This document shows positions 12,487 through 23,460 of a stretch of DNA of 64,000 nucleotides, one piece after another (within the stretch, counting starts at the first letter, position 1; each line of letters opens with the position of its first letter). The DNA comes from Kappaphycus alvarezii (Eukaryota > Rhodophyta > Florideophyceae > Gigartinales > Solieriaceae), in NCBI GenBank assembly GCA_002205965.3, contig NADL03000528.1, positions 62,001 to 126,000 of the forward strand. The letters are read 5' to 3'. The notes under the pieces were generated by a model. It was not told the origin of the DNA. It ran no database searches and was given only the letters and a program-made list of their open reading frames with translations. The position numbers and the translations under genes are program-made.

Positions 12487-12795
12487 TCCCTCTCATCTTC
12501 CTCGTTCCCCTCTTCACCACTCTTTTCATCTTCGCCAGAAGAGTCAGAGATAACGATTACTCCCTCAGTCTCCCCTTCGTTCTCTATGGGAGCTCCCTCA
12601 ACGTTGTACACTAGTGGCTCCCACGTTCCACTCAGTCCTCCTCTTCCTCTTCTTCCTCTACCTCCTCTTCCCTCACCTCCTCCTCTGCCTCTTCTGCCTG
12701 CTCGAAGCAGTTGCGGCGGACCCAGACCCGTCCATTTGATGCATTTTATGGTTCTTAGTATGTTCGCTTGAGACTTTAGGGTTAGCCAAAAAATC
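12487..12795 (-). CDS. Open frame with RG-rich box and SIM-like motif
   Basis: On the minus strand one frame stays open for about 100 codons without an ATG. It contains a run of RGRGGG/GRGG repeats, then an acidic tail with E-G-V-I-V-I-S-D-S-S-G-E-D-E. RG repeats are typical of RNA-binding regions. V-I-V-I followed by acidic and serine residues matches a SUMO-interacting motif. The region is purine-biased (GGA repeats), which keeps several frames open, so coding is uncertain. Read on the plus strand it is Ser/Pro-rich low complexity, which I treat as a shadow. Could be part of a retroelement Gag or a host gene exon. Confidence 0.2.
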
Positions 12796-12895
12796 TATAT
12801 AAGCTGAGTAAACTGCTTCCTCTTGTGGAGATCCTGCTAGTTGGTAGACAACTCCAAGCCAAGTCCCAAGTAGTAGGAAGTTGAGAGCCAACCTC

Positions 12896-13800
12896 AGACC
12901 CAGGAAACATTGTTCTTACGCTGGTCACGGAACACCAGTGGTAGACCCTGCCGCTTCTGTACTCGCTTGTGGCTCTCTCAGCTGTCTTCCTTACCCAACC
13001 TTTTTTGTTCGCTCAACTATACCACTGTAGCACTTTTGTCGCTTGCAACACCTCCTTCTTGGGGTAATTGGTTCTGAGTGTCTCTTCTCCTGGCTTTTTA
13101 CCCCTATCACAGGGGATATGCCAACGGAAAGTTGGGGTAGCTCAGAATTAAAGCTGTCGCGCACAGTCTTGAAGTAAATAATAACCAATTGGGGAGTCAT
13201 TCAATGCGGTAATGTGCGACCAGACCCCGGAATGGCATGGATGCGGGACGGAAGAAAGGACTAAAGAGGTAGTAGAGAGAAGTACTGCAGGATAGTTAAC
13301 CATGAGTAGAACAAAGATTGGGAGGGAGTAAGTATTTCGTCGAGAGGAGCGCTTTAGAAGAAACAAATCTAAACGAGATTGTCGGGAAAAACTTGCGATG
13401 CCCTCAATACAAATTGATGAATTTCGCCCACAAATCGGCATTGCAGAGGGAAAGTGAGCTACAAGAATATCAGTGAGCTCAAACGCTGGTTCACAGCCCA
13501 GTATTCCGATTGCCACGCAGGTTCGATGAGAAAAGATAGACGTTTACTCTTGATTAGTAACTACTTTTGTATGGAATAGGTAACTGCCTATATGGTTGCA
13601 CGGTCTTGGCCCAACATGAAGGTGGAGTCAGTCTCGTTTCACCTGACCCTTCCTAACCAAACATTGACCCAGAAAAGGGGGATGATTCTAGGTCTCTCCC
13701 CAGGTAATTCGAGTCATTCTCCATAGCCACGTCGTCCATTTACATTCGGGATACGCATTTTTCGAAGCTACACTAACCTTCATGCGTGCTTGCGCCTCCA
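12896..13800. other. Unassigned; one weak minus-strand open frame
   Basis: The longest frame (13148-13516, minus, about 120 codons) has two isolated cysteines and a hydrophobic block (IFVLLMVNYPAVLL) but matches nothing I know. No RNA gene or repeat seen. Confidence 0.3.
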
Positions 13801-13807
13801 CAAAGAG

Positions 13808-14502
13808 CTAGAAACCCCTGGTTGAAAGAAAGAAATGGAAGAAGTGCCTTTGGAAGTTCGGGACGAGAACTAAATTGACGTCGTGGTCATCGTCTCTGTT
13901 ATGCTCAATTACGAAAATCAGCAAGTCCTGGTGCGTCTGGAACGTGTTGCGAAAGGTCGTGCGCTCATCAACCTTCTCGCCGAAAAGCAGAATGTGTTCC
14001 AGTGCAGTAAAGACTGAGCTACATACCCGGACGCAGGTAGCACATGTGACAAGATCATTGTTTTGGACACATTGCTGGTTGTACATCATGCAGTCAGTCG
14101 ATTGATATGTGTTTGGAAGATCGATGGCAAGGCGGCTGTGAGCGTTGTTCTGGACGTCACTCTGAGCATTCAACGCTGTTATGTATTTCTTGGTCAGTTT
14201 GTAGGCAAGAAGTTTCTGTTCGTTACAATGGCGGTCGTAGCCACTGCCCATGTGCGCGCTGATATGAAGAATGCAACTGTCATAGTTTTCTATGGAGGTT
14301 TGGCAGTGGGATGTGTCTCTCTGGCATTTCTCGTTGTTCTCTTTGGAGCCTGAGAGTACGTCAAATCGGATATGAGTTAGTTTCTGGTTTAAAAGGGAGC
14401 GTGTAATTAAACCACTGCAAAGAGTCCATACCACTAACATTTCCACTGGGCCCTGACATTCCCGGCCAAAACTACGGAGACGACGGCGAGAAGCAGGCAA
14501 AT
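13808..14502 (-). CDS. Secreted 10-cysteine protein with one mini-intron
   Basis: Unrecognised family, but strong gene-like structure. Exon 1 (to 14439) encodes a classic signal peptide core, CLLLAVVSVVLAGNVRA, then QWK. An 89-base intron (14438-14350) starts GTTAGT, has CTAAC as a likely branch point and ends CTCTCAG. Joining gives a cysteine codon across the junction and exon 2 (14349-13808) stays open to a TAG stop. The mature protein has ten cysteines, nine of them in the first two thirds apart from one close-set group T-C-A-T-C-V-R-V-C, so it is probably secreted and disulfide-bonded. No ATG precedes the signal peptide in frame: the best position is an ATT at 14502 in CC context, so either an upstream exon supplies the start, a near-cognate codon is used, or the start has been lost. 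Length about 200 residues. A TATA box sits upstream at 14680. Confidence 0.5.
14350..14438 (-). other. Predicted spliceosomal intron, 89 bp
   Basis: On the minus strand: donor GTTAGT, branch-like ACTAAC about 25 bases before the acceptor, acceptor CTCTCAG. Splicing joins a signal-peptide frame to a cysteine-rich frame with correct phase. Alternative acceptors nearby give early stops. Confidence 0.45.
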
Positions 14503-14679
14503 GGCTCCGGAGATCCTTACGTTAGAGAGAACTATTTTCACGGATCAGGTATCAGGAAGGCTAATCTTAAGGGCGGGCTTGTTGCTTTGTGCAGGGGTTA
14601 TGGGAGTCAAATTCAAGGCAGTTGGAAAGTTACTGAAGTGAGGGCTGGTGTTGGAAAGAGAAAGATGGTCGGCCTTCGC

Positions 14680-14687
14680 TATTTATA
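14680..14687 (-). promoter_or_regulatory. TATA box of the secreted-protein gene
   Basis: TATAAATA on the minus strand, about 180 bases before the predicted signal peptide. Expected transcription start about 30 bases downstream. Confidence 0.4.
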
Positions 14688-14862
14688 TCGGAACTCGTCA
14701 GCCTGTAAAGGGCTACAGCACACTCACGCATTTGAGTCTGTCAATCTTTGCACTGGGCCGTCGTGCATCGCAAGCTGCTAGAATATCATCTTCAAACGTA
14801 CATTTTATAGTTGCTTTTACTACTCAAAGATCAGTAGAATGTTTGTACGCGTACCGTACTGG

Positions 14863-15293
14863 TGTAACAATGTCTCTGTTACACCACTGTGTAATAGAGA
14901 CTGGTTCGCTGTCGCTATTCCAGTTCTCTGTTACACAGTGGTGTAACAGATAAACTGTACCGTCTTGAATGATTTTAGAAATTTGATTTTCCTTCAATAT
15001 TTTTATTTGAAGTGGAGCCCCACGTGATCGTTTTATTTACGTAGTTATATTCTAGATAGTACAATATTATAGTTACACCTCTACTTTCTAGTAAGTTCTA
15101 CTGAGCTAACAAAGTATAGAATTTATAGAGTAGAGCTACCGTACTGTCTATAAAAGGGGGGGCTCATCTGGATTCTTCCGGGAATCCAGGTACACTCCAA
15201 ACACCCTTTGCCCCCAACTTTCTGAAACCCTTTGCCATCGCATCTACTGTTCCTTTAGCAGCGCCCCGGCTGCATCCCTCTTTGTTTGTTTCA
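14863..15293 (+). repeat. Chromovirus 5' LTR
   Basis: Starts TGTAACAATG, ends TGTTTCA. Contains a 20-bp inverted repeat near its start and a TATAAAA box. Preceded by ACTGG (14858-14862). Confidence 0.92.
15149..15155 (+). promoter_or_regulatory. TATA box in chromovirus LTR
   Basis: TATAAAA followed by a G run, conserved in the 3' LTR (near 20872). Likely start of element transcription about 30 bases later. Confidence 0.65.
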
Positions 15294-15294
15294 C

Positions 15295-15311
15295 TGGTAG
15301 CATCGCTATCG
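15295..15311 (+). other. Primer-binding site of chromovirus
   Basis: TGGTAGCATCGCTATCG lies one base after the LTR end. The first eight bases complement the usual 3' end of eukaryotic initiator tRNA-Met (TGCTACCA); the rest does not match the human or plant tRNA I remember, so the primer may be another tRNA. Confidence 0.6.
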
Positions 15312-15444
15312 CCGGTTCCGCTGCTTTTTTGCTTTCGTCTTGCTCAAGTTCGAGGTTTTTTTTACACGTGTATTTTTTTGTGTGGGTTGTTGAATTTTGG
15401 AAAAATTTTGCTGACAGGTGTTACTGTAAGCAATATCATATACT

Positions 15445-15504
15445 GTACTTGTGGGCTGTAGTGCCAAGTACAGGAGAGTACCTGTGGGCTGGAGTGCCAG
15501 GTAC
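15445..15504 (+). repeat. Two tandem 27-nt hairpins in the chromovirus leader
   Basis: 15445-15471 and 15478-15504 share the core TGTGGGCTG.AGTGCCA. Arms are GTACTTG/CAAGTAC in the first and GTACCTG/CAGGTAC in the second, so a pair changed on both sides (T-A to C-G). The hairpins sit between the primer site and Gag, where retroelement packaging or translation signals usually lie. Confidence 0.7.
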
Positions 15505-18500
15505 TCTAAACCCCATTGTTCCACGCAGGTCGCGGTTACCAATTGGAGAGCTAGGTAACCGGGAACTTGGGGTTGCAGCGTAGTCTGCGTTCTCTAGGCT
15601 ATTCTGTTCAGGTAGCGTGCAGGCCTCACGAAGCTGCGTGATCCTGTTCAGAATACCTAGACGTGACAGTTAGGCTTAACTAAGATGCTTTAGTAAAGCC
15701 GTACTTCTGACCAAGTCCCAATTTGTGGGTCCCCTCACAGTATTCCTATACAATTCTATTGCACTCGTTGGCTGTTAGCTAGGTGCACCGACTGGGTCAC
15801 GGGTTCAGGTAACGCTTCATAGGGTTTCTTGGACTGGACTTGGACTAGGGGGTACGTGCTCAGAACGGGTATTCTTTGGTTATTCGCTAGCTTGAAGTCT
15901 GCTTGAGAGGCTTTCCTATAGGGTAAGGACACCGATCGCGGTCTACGTAGTGGACTGGTGTGGATATCCCGAACGGATTGCTGAGTCACACCGGAGTGTA
16001 GGTGTGATCAAAGCTGCTGGTCAGTCACTCTCCGCGGGTAGGGAGCAACCCGTCGTCTAGGGACAAATCTTTTGCAGATTTCAACTTCAAGTGCTTGTAA
16101 TCAAGTTTAGTTGTTGGTGTAAGGCTTTAAGTAAGAGGTTTGTTGAACATTTCTTTCTTCAAACCAAATAAGCCTGTGTTGTTCGATGGGACTCGAGATG
16201 CGTTGAAGGTTCGGTCATGGTTGCATTCAGTCAAAAAGTACCTGAGACTTAGTCAGGTGAGGCATGAAGAAGTCATCAGTGCCCAGAATGCTATCGACTT
16301 TGCTTCGAAATTCATGACCGGAACTGCCGCAAACTGGTGGTATACAGTTGTGTCCGAGAATGCTGTTCCGCCTACATGGGAAGCTTTCAAACTCCTTGTT
16401 GAGGCAGAGTTTGTCCCCCACGACAGTGTCATTCGAGCTCGCGACAAGCTTACCAAGATCCGCCAGAAAACAAGTGTGGCAGCGTACCTCTCGGAGTTCA
16501 GGAATTTGGTTATCAATATTCCCGGTATCAGTGAGTCGGAAAAATTGGCGCGGTTCTGTGAAGGTCTCAAACCCCACATTCTGTTGGAGGTTCGTAAAGG
16601 AACCCATCCAAGTTTGAAGCTGCGACTACCATTGCTCTTAACGTTGATGGAGCATTTTACGGTGCAGGGTTTTCACTGGCAGAGGCTCATTTCACACCAA
16701 TCGAAATGCCTCAGGTCCTATGCCGATGGAGATCGGAAACCTGGAACGTAAAAACGATGGGCAGCGTCAGAAAGACTTGATGGAGAACCGATGCTTTACG
16801 TGCCATAAGGTGGGATGTAGACCTTGGAAACACAGAAAAGGAAACGGGAATAAAGGTAACAGGAGTGGTACTCGCATAGTAGCGAACAATACACAGGCAG
16901 GACACAGTACTGATTTGAATGGCTTTGACTCGGAAAACTAGTTGGTCCACCAGACTTGGTGAACACTCAGGTGAGACCAGTAGTGAGTGTGAACAGATGT
17001 CCCAATGAGCAGAGTGAAACTGTTGTGGACATCACCGGAGCTAAATTCTCAGAGGACAGGGAAAAGTCGAGAATCTCCGAAGCCGAGTCTAATGGAATCA
17101 CGTCTAGTCATGATGACAGCATCCCCACTGATGGACCTATACCAGTGGAGCCTTTGTTAGTACTTGAAGGTAGACTGAATGGAATAGCAGTCAAAGTACT
17201 AAAAGACGATGGATGCAATACAAACGTGGTTTCAGCCGAGTTCTTGTTTGAGATTCGGCGTGAACGAGTCATTGTTTGCCATTCACAGAAGGGAGTTACT
17301 GAGGAAGTATCTGAGATCATTTCCAACGGAACTATTACGTTAGGCGAACATACATATACTTCTAGTTGGGCTGTGTCCCAAACCAGGTATGATGTTCTAT
17401 TGGGAATGCCGTGGCATGTTGCCCACAATCCACGTGTCGACTATCGGAAACGGTTTGTGATGGTGAAAGATGCTTCCATTCCAGTGATTGATCCAGATAA
17501 CGAAAACCGTGTTGATGTGTCCAATTTGGGAGTGAAGAAATTTAGACGAATGCTGAGGCATGGGGGTGACTTCGAAGTATTTCAGTTACTTGAAGTTCAC
17601 AGTATGAGGAGTGACAGATTCAAAGTTCGATGGAAGACTGAGCAGATTACTGGATAATTTTAAAGAGGTCTTTCAGGATGAATTGCCAAGAGGGCTTCCT
17701 CCGATTCGATCAGTTGATCATGAGATCAAAGTGGAGGAAGGAGCAAAGGCACCTCATCGACCTTTATTCCAGTTGTCCATCCGAACTTAGGGCAGCAAAA
17801 GAGTACGTCGAGTCTCTTTGAGGAAAGGGAAGATCAGGTCCAGTAAATCGCCATATGGAGCACCACTTTTCTTTGTGAAAGAAAGGATGGAAAACTTAGA
17901 GGTGTTGTCGATTATCGCGCTTTGAATCGCATCACCAAAAAGAATAATGCTCCACTCCCTCGTTCTGATGAAATGTTCGATCGACTTGGAGATGCGAGAT
18001 TTTTCTCCAAGCTTGATCTGAAAACGGATTCCATCAGATAAGGGTGAAACCGAGGACATCGAAAAGACTGCGTTCAATACAAAGTATGGGCAATTTGAAT
18101 ATCTTGTTATGCCAATGGGACTTTGCAACGCTCCTGCTACGTTCCAAACTTTGATGAACCAGATCTTCTATGATTGCATCGATGTCTTCTTGGTTGTCTA
18201 TATGGATGATCTTCTTATATTCAGTAAGAATGAGGAAGAACATTACGAACATCTGGAAATTGTATTAAAGAGACTTAAGGATCACAAGCTGTACATCTCT
18301 CCGAAGAAATGCTCTTTCTTTCAGACTGAGCTGGAGTTTTTGGGTTTAATAGTCGGGAAGGACGGCATTCGTGTCAATCCTGAGAAGGCGAAGTCTACAA
18401 ACTTGGCCGAAACCTGAATCTCTAACGGAGTTGAGAAGTTTCTTAGGTCTATACAGTTTTTCCGTAGGTTCATTCCGAAGTTCTCTGCAATTGCTGCACC

Positions 18501-20585
18501 TCTCACAGATCTGACAAAGAAGGTCGAGGTATAGGGAAATGGGATCAACAGTGTGATAAAGCTTTCCAGAAGCTAAAGGAAGCGATGACATTGGCTCCAA
18601 TCTTAGTTGCTCCTAATTGGTAAAAGCCATTTCGTGGTCATGTAGATGCTTCACAGCTTGCTGTCGGTGGAACTCTAACACAGTTGGATGAGAATGGAAG
18701 GGATCGTGTAATTTCTTTCTATTCAAAGAAACTTTCACCAACTGAGTCGGACTACACTGCAAATGACAGAGAGCTTCTGGCTTTGATTAATTTTCTGGGA
18801 AGATTCAGGTGCTATCTTGAAGGTTCTGAGTTTGAGATTTTCACAGACAACCAGGTGCTTAAGAGCTTCTTCACAAAACCGAAACTGAGTCGGAAAGAAG
18901 CTCGTTGGTTGGAAACTCTCGGTAACTTCGGAATCTTTCCCATCACACTGAAGCCTGGAAGAATTCACGTCTTGGAGACGCATTATCCCGAGCTCCGCAC
19001 GTGACGAGAGGAGACGTGACGTCTCAGTGAATGACGTTGAAGTTCCCTACCTTGATGTTGATCAGATCATTCCTCGGTATGATGACGACCAGTTCTTTGG
19101 TCCAGTCGTAAAAGCCATGGAAGGAGAGTGGCCTGAGGATACGGTTCAGAAGCAGAAACTTGAAAGAATTCTGCCGATGTTCCGAAAAGATGGTTCGAGG
19201 CTGTTTTACAATGGAAAGTTGTGCGTACCAAGAAGGTCAGTTTCGGATATTTTGCAAATTGCTCACGACTCGAAAGTTGGTGGACATTTTAAATTTGCAA
19301 AGACACTGTCCAGATTGATAACTTCCATTGGAAACATAAGAGCCGGGATGTTCGAAAGTATTGTGAAGGATGTCTCACGTGTCAGCAGTATAAGGACTCT
19401 AATCAAAAAAATTGACTGATCCAATGTCACTGGAATTGCCTGACCGCATATCGGATCATTAGCTACAGATTTCATTGTGAGGCTACCCCTGACGAGGAGC
19501 GGTCATGATGCGATCACGACTTGGGTTGATCGACTTACTCGTCGAGTCCATTTTCTGAAATCTAAAACATCAGATACTGCTGAGGACACGGCTCGAGACT
19601 TCTTCGCGAACATCTTCAAGAACCACGGGTTGCCGGATGATGTGACTTGATAGGGACAGCAAGTTCATTTCAAAGTTTTGGAAGACACTGATGAATCTTT
19701 GTGGGGTAAAATTAAGAATGTCTACAAGTAGACACCCACAAACAGATGGTGCTTCCGAGATTATGAATAGGATGATCGAGAACTATCTCCGTTGCTATTG
19801 CTCGTATCATCAGGATGACTGGGATGAACTGCTTCCTTCTGCAGAATTTGCGTACAACTCGGCTGTGAGCGATGATCTGGGTATGTCACCATTTGAGCTG
19901 GACTTGGATGGACACCTAAATCGCCATTGGACTTCTTGGCTAGCAGCAGCATACCTCTTCAGAGTTTGGACGACTTTCGTGCCAAGCTCAAGGTTTCTCT
20001 TGAGGATGCGCAATTTGCCTACAAAGTGGCAAAAGCTCGGCAAGCTGCATATGCTTCAAGGCGATACAAGGTTCCAGATTATAAAGTCGGTTCAAAGCTT
20101 TGGATCAATCGTTCGTTGTTTACTGATGTTTATTCTAGGTCCCAGGATTCTAAAAAGCTTGGTGCGCGCAGATATGGGCCATTTGTGGTTAAGGAGATAA
20201 TTGGTAAGAATGCTGTTCGACTGGATCTCCCTGCTCATTTTAATCCATCCAGTCATTCATATCATTCACACCACATTTGGAGCAGCCCGATGACATTGCT
20301 TTCCCATTCCTCCTGCACCTGCACCGCTTGAACTGCCTGATGGACCAGAACAGGAAGTTGAGGTTATCTTGGATCACAAAAAGGTTGGACGCGGTTTCAA
20401 GTTCTTGGTTTTGATGCGTGGTGTGCCACGTCATGAGGCGGAGTGGCAACCAACAAAGGACTTTGTTGATGTTACGGAAGATGGATCTGCTGTAGTAACG
20501 GAAGCTTTCCAAGAGTATATTCGGAAACATAATATACTCCCGCAGTATCATTGACGAGGACGTCAATAGCCCGGGGAGGGAATAG

Positions 20586-21009
20586 TGTAACAATATCTCT
20601 GTTACACCACTGTGTAATAGAGACTTGTTCGCTGTCGCCATTCCAGTTCTCTGTTACACAGTGGTGTAACAGAGAAACTGTACGTCTTGAATGATTTTAG
20701 AAATTTGATTTTCCTTCAATGTTTTTATTTGACGTGGAGCCCCACGTCATCGTTTTATTTACGTAGTTATATTCTAGATAGTACAATTCTATAGTTACAC
20801 CTCTACTTTCTAGTAAGTTCTACTGAGCTAACAAAGTATAGAATTTCTAGAGAAGAGCTACCGTACTGTCTATAAAAGGGGGGCTCATCTGGATTCTTGT
20901 GGGAATCCAGGTACACTCCAACACCCTTTGCCCCCAACTTTCTGAAACCCTTTGCCATCGCATCTACTGTTCCTTTAGCAGCACCCCGGCTGCACCCCTC
21001 TTTGTTTCA
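20586..21009 (+). repeat. Chromovirus 3' LTR
   Basis: Starts TGTAACAATA right after a polypurine tract, ends TGTTTCA, and is followed by ACTGG (21010-21014), the target duplication. About 17 differences from the 5' LTR in about 425 bases by my count. Confidence 0.92.
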
Positions 21010-21014
21010 ACTGG

Positions 21015-21881
21015 AGCACAAGGATGCGTCTTTTCTGTTTTGCGCCTTTTCTGTTTTGCATTGGGAATTGGGTCCTCCTCCGCAGCGGTACTTATCGATT
21101 GGTCTCGTTGTTGGAATAAGCATAACTCTTGGTGTCATGTTACAACTGATTTTTTTCAGATATGCGATATACTCCAGAAATCAGGGCGTGCCAGAAGCAC
21201 TGCTGTATCGTAGGATGATTTGGAGAGCTTTTTGTTTGGTGAATGCATGGAACTTTTGATTTTGAAAAGCACAGCTATTAATAGGCTTATGCGCAGTATA
21301 GCTTGGATAGCGAATTGCCAGTTTTTGCAAGAGTCTGGTTGCGGTGAGTAGCCTCGGGGTCCTTGAATCTGGACCATTGCTGGACCATTGGGGCCGGTAA
21401 TGGGCAAACGCGGGGTGGGTTGCTGATCCGAAGCTAAGTGGCCGATTTGGCTGCTCAACAGAAACAGGCGGGAGGCGGGTGTAACCTGCATGCAACGGGT
21501 ACCAGAGTCATTTTAGGAGACAATGTTAAGTCGGATGCGGTGTGTGAAGAGGATAGGAAGGAAGAGGTGCGGAGAGAGACGTTCAGAGCGAAGGACGGTA
21601 AGGTGCCGGCGATGAGCGCGGGGAGCCTATTGGTGGTTAGGGGTATTGGGCCAATGCAAAGAGGAATGCCCACTGGTCCAGGGGGAAGAGGTCGGTATCT
21701 TTGCTGGAGAACGTGGGATGCCGAGGAATGGGCAATGGAGGAGGCATGGTGATTGAGAGTGCTTGAGGTGGAACGCTGAGCTGATGTCAGATAATATTTT
21801 AAGTGGGTGTGCTGGTAACAATTACTCGCCTTGTGGTGTTACCAATAACATTTGAAAACGAATAAGCAAACTGGATGATCA
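21015..21881. other. Unassigned gap between chromovirus and LINE
   Basis: One plus-strand open frame (21438-21752) and overlapping minus frames exist, but all are low complexity or lack recognisable motifs. The 5' part of the LINE that begins at 21.88 kb may extend back into this gap. Confidence 0.35.
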
Positions 21882-22907
21882 ATGGCACTCTCCAAAGCCA
21901 GACCCAAGGCGTTCACATCATCGCCTACACGGCATCCCTCCTCAGCAACTCCGCACTTGTGCAATAGGTTCAACAGGTTCTCGGCCCCACCCCTCTCGGC
22001 CCCGCCCGCCCTATGCGCTTCATCCTGTGACCCACTTGCAATCGCCCTCGACCTCGCCCTCGACCTCCAACTTGAGAGCCTGATCTTTCGAACGTCCCGA
22101 CTCGATTCCCCCCACCCACGGCAACTCCAAGACGAAATCACAGCATACCTCCACACCGACACCCTACATCGGCTACAACATCTGATACCCACATACTACA
22201 CCCATCACCGCGCCCGCTTGGCGGCTGCTGCCTCATCCGCCGCATCCGCTCCATTCTACACCCTACCGCTATCCGGCAACGCCCTCTACATCGAAGCCGA
22301 GGTCTGGCGCACAATGGTTGACGTTCGCCTCGGTAACCCCATATTCGACGGCTCTCGTCTCTGCCCGATGTGCTCCACAACATCCGCCCAGCACCTCCCC
22401 GTACTCGACGCACCCAGTCACCACGTCTCCGTCTGTAAGGGACCAGTAGGTGCGCTGAGGCGGCACAACCGTTTACGAGACATTCTCTACTGCCACCTCA
22501 CCAGCCCTGCCATTGCCCTGTCTGTCTGAAGAGAACGGGCCCTGACGGCCGACACCCACAAAAGCCCGGCCGAGCAACGGAAACTTGACCTCGTCATCGA
22601 CGACCCCCTCTTCGCTCTCTCCCCGCAAGGAATCGATGTCACCATTGTCAGCCCGCACTCTCGCCCCTACCGAGACCCCGCAGATGGCGGAACATCCGCG
22701 CTAAAACGAGCAATCGTGAAGACGCACAACTACTACGAGCCTCCTTGTCGGTCCGAGGGCATCGAGCTGCGCCCCTTGGCGATCGACTTTTATGGCCAGA
22801 TCGCAATCCCCGGCCTCCAGCTCCTTCAGGACATTGCCAACTGCACCGCCGCAATCGGGGAAAGCCTGCCTTCACGGAGTTTCGCGCGCTTCGTACAATG
22901 GTGTCAG
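21882..22907 (+). mobile_element. LINE 3' end: zinc knuckle and endonuclease
   Basis: C-terminal part of a non-LTR retrotransposon ORF of the restriction-like-endonuclease type; the reverse transcriptase is missing (5' truncated). In order: an Ala/His-rich stretch, L-P-L-S-G-N, a knuckle C-P-M-C ... H-H-V-S-V-C (C-X2-C-Xn-H-X4-C), then R-R-H-N-R-L-R-D-I-L. After a stop near 22.53 kb the sequence continues in another frame with K-L-D-L-V-I ... G-I-D-V-T-I-V-S-P, the presumed nuclease core, and L-R-P-L-A-I-D-F. Knuckle, RHN and K/RPD...D-V is the arrangement known from R2-like elements. The reading runs directly into a Copia insertion at 22908 and resumes at 28502. Confidence 0.75.
22903..22907. 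repeat. Left target duplication GTCAG of young Copia
   Basis: GTCAG precedes the element here and follows it at 28497-28501. Confidence 0.95.
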
Positions 22908-23460
22908 TGCAAAATAATTGGGATAGGTAGATCCAAATAATAATAAATAGTTCCAACTTGAATAAATAAATAAATGCCACAATCGGACTTAGAATGAGTA
23001 ATGAATAGAAAACCAAATTTAATAATATCTGATCGAGGGGGATATTTCGATAGCCCGAGGATGTAAAAATATTTCTAACAACCTAGACTACTTATACTCT
23101 ACGCCAGGGTGAACCTGCTACAAAAATCAGGTGAGCCGTTCAATAATTTTGGTAGACATAATTTAGGCTCAGCAATAATTATTGCAGTATTTTCCAGGTA
23201 AGCAATCATCCAGATAATAATTGTTGGTAGCATAAATGTAGTAATTATAGCCTTGTATAATATAAAAACCCAACTGTAGGACATAAAAATTATTTCACAC
23301 TGAATTCAGCATAAAATAGTGCCAGTGTAAAATAGATAAAATTATTCCTTGATGATTCATAATAAATATAAATTGTGGGCCTCAATAAAAATATTGCTCC
23401 ACAATTCAGCATCACTGTAGGACACCGGGATAGAGATTAAAATATTGGTCAATTTTCACA
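22908..23460 (-). repeat. Copia 3' LTR
   Basis: Begins TGCAAAATAATTGG and ends ATTTTCACA as written on the plus strand. Near-identical to 27945-28496. Confidence 0.96.

Larger units (their letters stand above)
14863..21009 (+). mobile_element. Full-length chromovirus (Ty3/Gypsy), broken
   Basis: Complete in outline: 5' LTR 14863-15293, primer site directly after it, leader to about 16.1 kb, Gag (16.14-16.75 kb), zinc knuckle (C-F-T-C-H-K, about 16.8 kb), aspartic protease (about 17.1-17.5 kb), reverse transcriptase (about 17.7-18.45 kb, Y-M-D-D-L at the catalytic centre), RNase H (18.6-19.0 kb), integrase (19.2-19.95 kb) and a C-terminal chromodomain (about 20.35-20.5 kb), then a polypurine tract (GGGGAGGGAATAG) and 3' LTR 20586-21009. 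ACTGG flanks both ends. The LTRs are about 96 % identical by eye, so the insertion is moderately young. The coding region has roughly ten breaks. Confidence 0.93.

Noticed and set aside
12400-12771. 123-codon plus-strand frame, Ser/Pro/Leu-rich
   Set aside because: Low-complexity shadow of the GGA-repeat region; the opposite strand has the more protein-like reading.
13875-14353. Two plus-strand frames of 76 and 96 codons
   Set aside because: They lie antisense to the cysteine-rich spliced gene, whose signal peptide, intron signals and cysteine pattern are more convincing.
15756-15989. 77-codon minus-strand frame
   Set aside because: Falls in the untranslated leader of the chromovirus on the wrong strand, with no motif.
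21438-21752. 104-codon plus-strand frame rich in Gly, Arg and Glu
   Set aside because: No motif, and overlapping minus-strand frames are equally open; probably chance in GC-rich sequence.
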